A program made the position numbers and the translations under genes. Shown here piece by piece: positions 58,958-64,000 of a stretch of DNA of 64,000 bases. Source of the stretch: Astropecten irregularis (taxonomy: Eukaryota > Echinodermata > Asteroidea > Paxillosida > Astropectinidae). A model generated the notes under the pieces. The model made no database searches, was not told where the DNA came from, and saw nothing but the letters and a program-made list of their open reading frames with translations. Where the stretch lies: the NCBI GenBank assembly GCA_963971285.1, contig OZ020248.1:8246001-8310000 (forward strand). Direction: 5' to 3'. Position 1 is the first letter of the stretch; each line of letters starts with the position of its first letter.

Positions 58958-59293
58958 TTACTTAATAAATGCTGGTAGGTTGGCTTGAATGTCATTGAAG
59001 TCTGCTTTAGATAATGTGTACTGGCGGCCCCCTCGTCCCTGCAGTTCTGGAGCACTGATAGTACATATCACATCTTGAAATGGTATCCAACACTCACTGC
59101 AGGAGTCGTGTGGCCAGGAGAGTGTATTTGACTTCTTAGCTCTTCTCATAAACTTCACAAAGACATCATTTTGTTCCTCGGATCTCTCAACTATGGTGCC
59201 AATGTACCATTCACTGTCATATGTGCATGCAATGTATCGACCTGGTTGGTACTCTGTTGCATCAGTATGTTGATGATCTAATTTTTTTAGCAA
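58958..59293 (-). CDS. Terminal exon with SH3/tudor-like domain, gene unknown
   Basis: About 108 codons ending at the stop 58958-58960, preceded by a possible acceptor (AAAATTAG) at 59278-59285 and lacking an ATG, so it is probably a 3' exon. Contains YIACTYDSEWYIGTIVERSE, FMRRAKK, a Trp-Pro and CWIPFQDVICTI, followed by RGGRQYTL. This W-Y-I-G / C-W-x-P-F-x-D-I pattern recurs in uncharacterised invertebrate proteins, many of them transposon-related, and looks like a small beta-barrel. No upstream exon was identified. Confidence 0.5.
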   Translation of the reverse strand: MLKKLDHQHTDATEYQPGRYIACTYDSEWYIGTIVERSEEQNDVFVKFMRRAKKSNTLSWPHDSCSECWIPFQDVICTISAPELQGRGGRQYTLSKADFNDIQANLPAFIK

Positions 59294-59483
59294 GTGTGTA
59301 GGTTAACATTTACCTGATGTACGTAGGTCTACACTATAGCTACAGTTAGTAAGACGGACTTATAAGATATTCCTATTATGCACAAAGAATCAAGATAAAA
59401 AGAAACATGCAGGCCATTTTGAAAAGTGCGCAGTGTGCCATCTCGGACCGACTTGACTGGCACCCCAGTGGGTTCACGGTTCC
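59294..59483. other. Spacer with a TU-like terminus relic
   Basis: At 59454-59475 GGACCGACTTGACTGGCACC matches the right terminus of TU-like element 1 (23421-23441), without its array. Confidence 0.55.
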
Positions 59484-60196
59484 GTACCACGGCTCACGGC
59501 TGTGCCGTGGCCGACGGCCAAGATGAGCTTAGCGGGCACGCTGCAGCTGGCTAGTTTGAAGTACACCGGCCGGAGTCAATGTTTCAATAAAAAAATTACA
59601 CAAAAACAACACTGTCACACATGTAATAAGAAGATTACCTTTTGACAGTGAAAATAATGATTATTTCTCTCAAACAGTTTGGGCCTGCAGAAAGCGGGCT
59701 GCTGGCCAAACCCACGCCTATTACACTCTCAAATGTGTACACAATGTGTAAAATAAGTATCAATATACAGGTGTATATGCAAAACATATTATGTTACGCC
59801 TATAGATGCTTTCTATCAACATAATTTTCGCCAGTGTGCATGATTTTTCTTTTAATATAATTCCGAGATCATTTTGAAGAATCTGAGGCCTATTTCAACA
59901 TCATTATAAAAGGCACTCTTTAGCATTTTATATTTCATATCATTCATTTCAGAAAATTATTTTGCTTAATTATTTTATTATATTATTTTATTATTTTATT
60001 ATATTTGTTAAGCTATTTCGTCTGGAGTATTACCTTATTAAGATACACATTTCAATTTTCAGAGTTTCATCATTGTGTTATTTTTTATTCGGTGTTATTC
60101 TAACCACCAGTAATTCCCAAAATATATGTCCACAGATTTATAAAAAAATATTACATGGATGAAATAATACCTGAGAAAAACCTTGTCAAAACTTAA

Positions 60197-60576
60197 AGGC
60201 ATTGCATACGTTTGGTAATGACTATGAAAATTTATGGCAATAAAAACTTACTTGGTGAGAAGTACAGCTGCTTTGGATAGTATAATGCATATTGAGAAAC
60301 GTTCAATTCGAAGTACCGCGGTTATGGAAAAATATGTCACTTTTTATCTCCAAAAATTATGAATCTGAGAAGCGTTATGGCCGTAACGCTTCTCAGCTAT
60401 TGACTAACTGTTCTCTGGCGTGAAATAACCGCTCTAGTTTGTCGCCTAAATCTCAAAAACGCCACCACCTTTTGAATTGAAACTTTCACAGGTTAGTTTT
60501 ATGGTATATAATTATATACAATTATATTGGTTTGAAACAAACATTAGGCTCAAATTACCAAACGTATGCAATCCCT
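60197..60576. mobile_element. TTAA MITE, copy 2 (380 bp)
   Basis: Inverse orientation of copy 1 at 20574. TTAA lies at 60193-60196 and 60577-60580. The paralogous site at 24703-24706 has a single TTAA and no insert, proving exact TTAA duplication. Centre hairpin CTGAGAAGCGTTATGG / CCGTAACGCTTCTCAG. Confidence 0.95.
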
Positions 60577-61004
60577 TTAATTATCCTAAAAGATAAATAA
60601 AGTAAACATTAATTAAGAAACCCAGTCCAAACAAACACTTTATTTTAGCAGAATAAAATAATATACTCCTGGGAATGAAATCACGTCAATAGAATAAAAA
60701 AAAACGTTGGAACTGATTTTCGCACACCAGCCTAGCATTGCATACATGGAGTCGAGTTGTCTCGGAGTCGAGTTGTCTTTGGAGTCGAGCTGTCTCGGAG
60801 TCGAGTTCTCTGTGCAGTCGAGTTGTCCCGCGGTCGACTTGTCCGGTGCCCTCGGTGAGCATGGTGATGAGACAAGTCGACCGCAAAGACAAATCGACTC
60901 CATCTCTGCCCATATCAATGCACGACATACATGTAGCAAATGTAAAAATGTATATCTAATGACAAAAATAATGGCCTTTTGCTTCCAATTATAGTTTCGA
61001 TGAT

Positions 61005-61040
61005 CGTAACCCTATGTCAGACCTAGGGTTACGATCATCG
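61005..61040. repeat. Hairpin CGATGATCGTAACCCT, second copy
   Basis: Same inverted block as 25143-25185. Confidence 0.8.
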
Positions 61041-61391
61041 CAACTAGCTTCCACTGAGAATATTATTTTTTGTGTCACTTTTTAAGACTTTAACTTAAGT
61101 TATTTTATATTCAGATACATTTTTTTACATTGCTATGTCGCGCAAACCCGCGCATCACATCGGCAGAGATGGAGTCGACTTGTCTCGGAGTCGAGTTCGG
61201 AGTTGTCTTTGCGGTCGAGCTGTCTCGATTTGATTTGTCCCGTGGTCGACTTGTCTGACATTTCAATCAATACAATGCACTCCTAATTCTGCCAGAGTCT
61301 GAGTATCGTCCCAGGGTTCAATTTCAAGTCCTAACGTTAATTGGCCGAGGGACCTATACATGTTCTTCCTCCGTGGTCCTATACCTAGTCC

Positions 61392-61545
61392 TTTTTTTTT
61401 CCTAAAAATGGGCACAGAGACCTCCTATTCATGAGCACAGTGTCAGTTGGGTCAGCCAACTTGGTTTTTCAAATTGCACACTGGTACTCGGAAAAAAATT
61501 TGGGAAAAAAATAGGGAAAAAATTATCTTTTCTTAAAAAATGTCT
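61392..61545. repeat. Loop remnant of the 25555 foldback
   Basis: CTAAAAATGGGCACAGAGAC to AATTATCTTTTCTT matches the loop (about 25815-25925). Both long arms are missing and replaced by a poly-T junction at 61390-61400, with an unmatched stretch near 61460-61500. Confidence 0.75.
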
Positions 61546-61979
61546 GGCGATCTTATATAGCACAAATCCCACACTATGAGGTCTTTCTGGGACTGTAATG
61601 TACATGTTATGTTGTCTTTTCCAGATGTTGGCAGTTCAAGACGATCGGAACACCAGCTTTCAGCATCAGTCGTCCTCGATTGGGAGGGAAGGCAGCCTAC
61701 AAGACAACAACCGGAAACTGGCCAAGGAGCTGGCCCGCTCCATAGCTCCAAGCACGCCTCTCAGATGGCTCGAAAGACCATCTTTGAGCTCCGGCGAGAG
61801 AAACAGCTCCTCCAGCAAGGGCGACCAAAAATTGATGTTCTCATGAATGAAACTGACGCGCATGGAGACATACTCAGCGATGCCCACTCTAACCATAGTT
61901 ACTTCGACAGACCTCGCCACGATCTTTCGAATGGTACCAAAAACATACATTTGTACATTTCTTCGACCTTTTGACCATT
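61546..61979 (+). pseudogene. Shugoshin-like fragment: exon 5 start joined to an exon 2-like coiled coil
   Basis: 61553-61645 repeats the acceptor side of shugoshin exon 5. It then runs into a diverged exon 2 homologue: SLQDNNRKLAKELARS in one frame and SKHASQMARKTIFELRREKQ in another. The break is an added 8 bp (ATAGCTCC duplicating the local GCTCC) at about 61742-61749. The order of parts (exon 5 before exon 2) is scrambled relative to the gene at 27918. Sequence after 61830 does not match the gene at 27918. Confidence 0.7.
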
Positions 61980-62475
61980 TTTGGTGGTGTCACCCGACGT
62001 TCGACAACTCACGGACACCGCGATCGTATTTGAACTTTGGTGAGCTGTATTTTTGTTTTACCGCGAAACCGCGCCACCGTCTGAGAGTGATTGTTGGGTC
62101 GTTGAATATTCATATAACGTGTGTTGGGTCTATTCACTGATCTATACAATAGATCAGCGGGTCTATTGGTTGTGTATGCTGAGAGCGCCACATGAATATG
62201 CATAGAATTGCATGGTCATCCGGAGATGTCGTACGGCCGACTGTTGATCGTTGCGTAGTCGTACACCGCGTGTGTTTGAATAGGCACATCGCGTAATGCG
62301 TGCCCCGTACGTGTCTGCAACGGCCCTGCGTGCGGCGCGTGCGTAACGAGTTGGGCCAGCACATGGTTTCCGTGACGTCACGAGCACGGCCTCGCGCGTT
62401 GACCAATCAGCGCGGCGCTTTTTACACACGGCACTGTTTCCATCCGTGTTACAGTGCATATGGGGAATTTTTCGC
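61980..62475. other. CpG-rich segment with CCAAT box
   Basis: High CpG density from 62220 to 62440. GACCAATCAGCGCGGCGC at 62400 is a canonical CCAAT-box context, so this may be a promoter fragment. No transcript unit can be assigned. No copy elsewhere in the window. Confidence 0.4.
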
Positions 62476-63662
62476 TGTGTGACGGCAGATCGTCCGAATG
62501 GCCAAGTATCTAGCTTTATCCAGCTCCATTTTTCATCCACACATTTAGGTCTGTTAAGAATCTGAAAATTGTCGCCTTTTCTTACAGAAACGCTTCGGTA
62601 ACATCAAGCAGGTTCTAACCAAGGTGACCACAAGCCTGCTGGACGCTGTGACCTCTCTCAGTCAGGCCATTGACCTTTGTTCCTCGTTGCCGATACAGGG
62701 AAGCAGCATGGGAATCACACCGAGGTCATCCGTCACGTCTGATGATGATTCATTTCTCATTGTGCAGCAGAACGCTGAACAAGGGTAAGGGTTTGCAGCT
62801 TTAAATGGATTCTTACTGACCCTATAATCCCTTCCAAATCTTGGCTCGTTACATGCCCTTTTCAATGCTATGCATGTCACTCACTATCTGCCTGTCTCAT
62901 TTGATTTCTTTTACTGTGCATGTAGGCCTTCCACTAATTGCAGAAAGGCTGAGTTAGTGTCAAGTGCCATACAGGATGCGGCCTCAAAGGTGATGCAAGC
63001 AGCTTCCGATGCAACGGCCACCATCGACCAATCAGAGCCTGCTCCTGAACCCGACAAATCCCAGCCGGTCATGTGGGCCAGCCAATCAGATGAAGGCACT
63101 AAGGGGCAATCAGAGCAGCCCGTTGCACGTCAAAGTTCCGACAAGTTGATAGATTTTGAGGGTGGAGATCTCAATTTGGAGTTTCCATCATTAGATGAAG
63201 TGGATATCCCGTTGCCATTCAGGGATGAATCAGCAGGTACGATCTGAATACCTTTTGACCTTTTAGAAGCTTGAGCTGTTGATTAACCTTAATACATGTA
63301 CCTGTACGTAGATTCCACTTGTTTATCGTGACTTTCTGACTAAATATCTCTTAGATAGCACAAATCCCACACTATGAGGTCTTTCTGGGACTGTAATGTA
63401 CATGTTATGTTGTCTTTTCCAGATGTTGTCAGTTCAAGACGTGGGTTCGGCCTTCTCAATCCACCCGTGAAAAGTTCATCGGCCGCAGGTTCACAACGTG
63501 CCACCTCTTGTATCACGCCGGAAAGACCTGAGGAGCCAGCAAACAGAACCTTTGAAGTCGTCAGTCCTGAAGAATCGCCGGCAAGCTCAGCATTGCCCGA
63601 GAGATATGTCCATTCGCCACCAGGGGAATCTTCTCATTACAGGACTCTTGACATGGAGCTGA
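62476..63662 (+). pseudogene. Second, truncated copy of shugoshin exons 3 to 5
   Basis: Matches 28731-29880. Exon 3-like 62588-62784, exon 4-like 62926-63236 (with an insert encoding EQPVARQ) and exon 5-like from 63423. Splice sites and frames are kept, and differences are few. It lacks exons 1-2 in the right order and everything after the middle of exon 5, where sequence switches to the MED24 first exon. It could be a recent partial duplicate or another haplotype. Confidence 0.85.
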
Positions 63663-63893
63663 CTCCAGACCAGAGGGCAGTATTTGCTTCATGCGCGTAC
63701 TCCACTGTATGCCGGACCAGCGTTCTCGCCAAGCCTTCAGTAGTAACTCTTTCAATGACAGGGTCTTCTGCTGAATGATCTCCATTCTCGCCGAACCTGA
63801 TTCGCGTACAAATCCAATTTTGTATTCTCACCGCCTACTACCACTGGGCATTCCTGGAGATTAGTCCACTCTGGTTAGCTGGTGCCCAGACCC
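63663..63893 (-). CDS. MED24 first exon, intact second copy
   Basis: The minus strand from Met 63785 encodes LLKAWRERWSGIQWSTRMKQ and ILPSG, which fits the MED24 N-terminus (a KERWSDYQWAI-type motif in vertebrates). Compared with 37437-37574 it lacks three 6-bp insertions and the 1-bp frameshift, so this is the better-preserved exon. Upstream similarity to the first copy extends to about 63893. The rest of the gene is missing: the exon runs straight into antisense shugoshin exon 5. Confidence 0.72.
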
Positions 63894-64000
63894 AATGGCG
63901 ATCGTAAAGTTCGAGACCCTCAGGACTATATTTTTGTCATTATGCACAGCATGCGCAACGGAACGCATTCAAGGTCATTCTGGCATGTGATAAAAACACA
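63894..64000. other. Window edge, no feature
   Basis: 107 bp beyond the duplicated segment with no recognised element. Confidence 0.5.

Larger units (their letters stand above)
59484..61391. repeat. Second copy of the 23999-25560 region
   Basis: Starts GTACCACGGCTCACGGCTGT and stays about 95% alike to the first copy, with small indels. Carries an extra 384 bp (TTAA MITE). The GAGTCGAGTTGTCT array at 60747-60847 is shorter than in the first copy. The left terminal array of TU-like element 2 is absent. Confidence 0.9.

Overview
This window is metazoan nuclear DNA. It has spliced genes, long AT-rich intergenic stretches, a satellite array, minisatellites and many nested transposons. Two conserved animal genes are recognisable: a shugoshin on the plus strand and a Mediator subunit 24 (MED24) homologue on the minus strand. 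The transposon style suggests a marine deuterostome, perhaps an echinoderm: two Ty3/gypsy elements, long inverted repeats built from 16-17 bp tandem units like sea-urchin TU elements, and many foldback MITEs. The species cannot be fixed from the sequence.

Layout. 1-6903 and 11990-14651 are one satellite array of ~217-bp monomers. It was split by a young minus-strand Ty3/gypsy element (6904-11989) whose gag-pol frame carries two stop codons. 14652-19660 is non-genic, with a THAP-like fragment, a TIR element, and a 2.1-kb TTAA-flanked element that carries long palindromes, a 19-bp minisatellite and a piece of U2 snRNA. 20013-27345 is a transposon cluster: two TU-like elements with tandem-repeat termini, foldbacks, a TTAA MITE and a hAT element with a perfect 8-bp target duplication.

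27918-30886 is a complete seven-exon shugoshin gene (466 codons plus stop, phases consistent at every junction). It converges on MED24-like exons at 32735-37574. That MED24 copy lacks the exons for the middle of the protein: two half-introns are fused into a 16-bp remnant. Its first exon is also frameshifted. 37720-41944 is a ~4.2-kb palindrome whose left arm holds two further insertions that the right arm dates as secondary.

42181-56154 is a second Ty3/gypsy element, also on the minus strand. It has ~1.39-kb LTRs, gag, a frameshifted pol with one amber stop, and a third ORF encoding C2H2 zinc fingers plus a long Pro/Thr-rich region. Its right LTR is split precisely by an unclassified 2.5-kb insertion. 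57412-57985 is a 32-bp minisatellite. 58958-59293 is an exon of an unidentified gene.

59484-63893 is a mosaic of pieces found elsewhere in the window: the TU-like element, shugoshin exons, and MED24 exon 1. Shugoshin exon 5 is fused directly to MED24 exon 1. It is therefore a second, deleted copy of the shugoshin-MED24 pair. Because the two copies carry different lesions, each supplies 'empty site' evidence for the other.

No tRNA or rRNA gene and no CRISPR array was seen. The host genes are eukaryotic single transcription units, and the rest is largely transposon biology.
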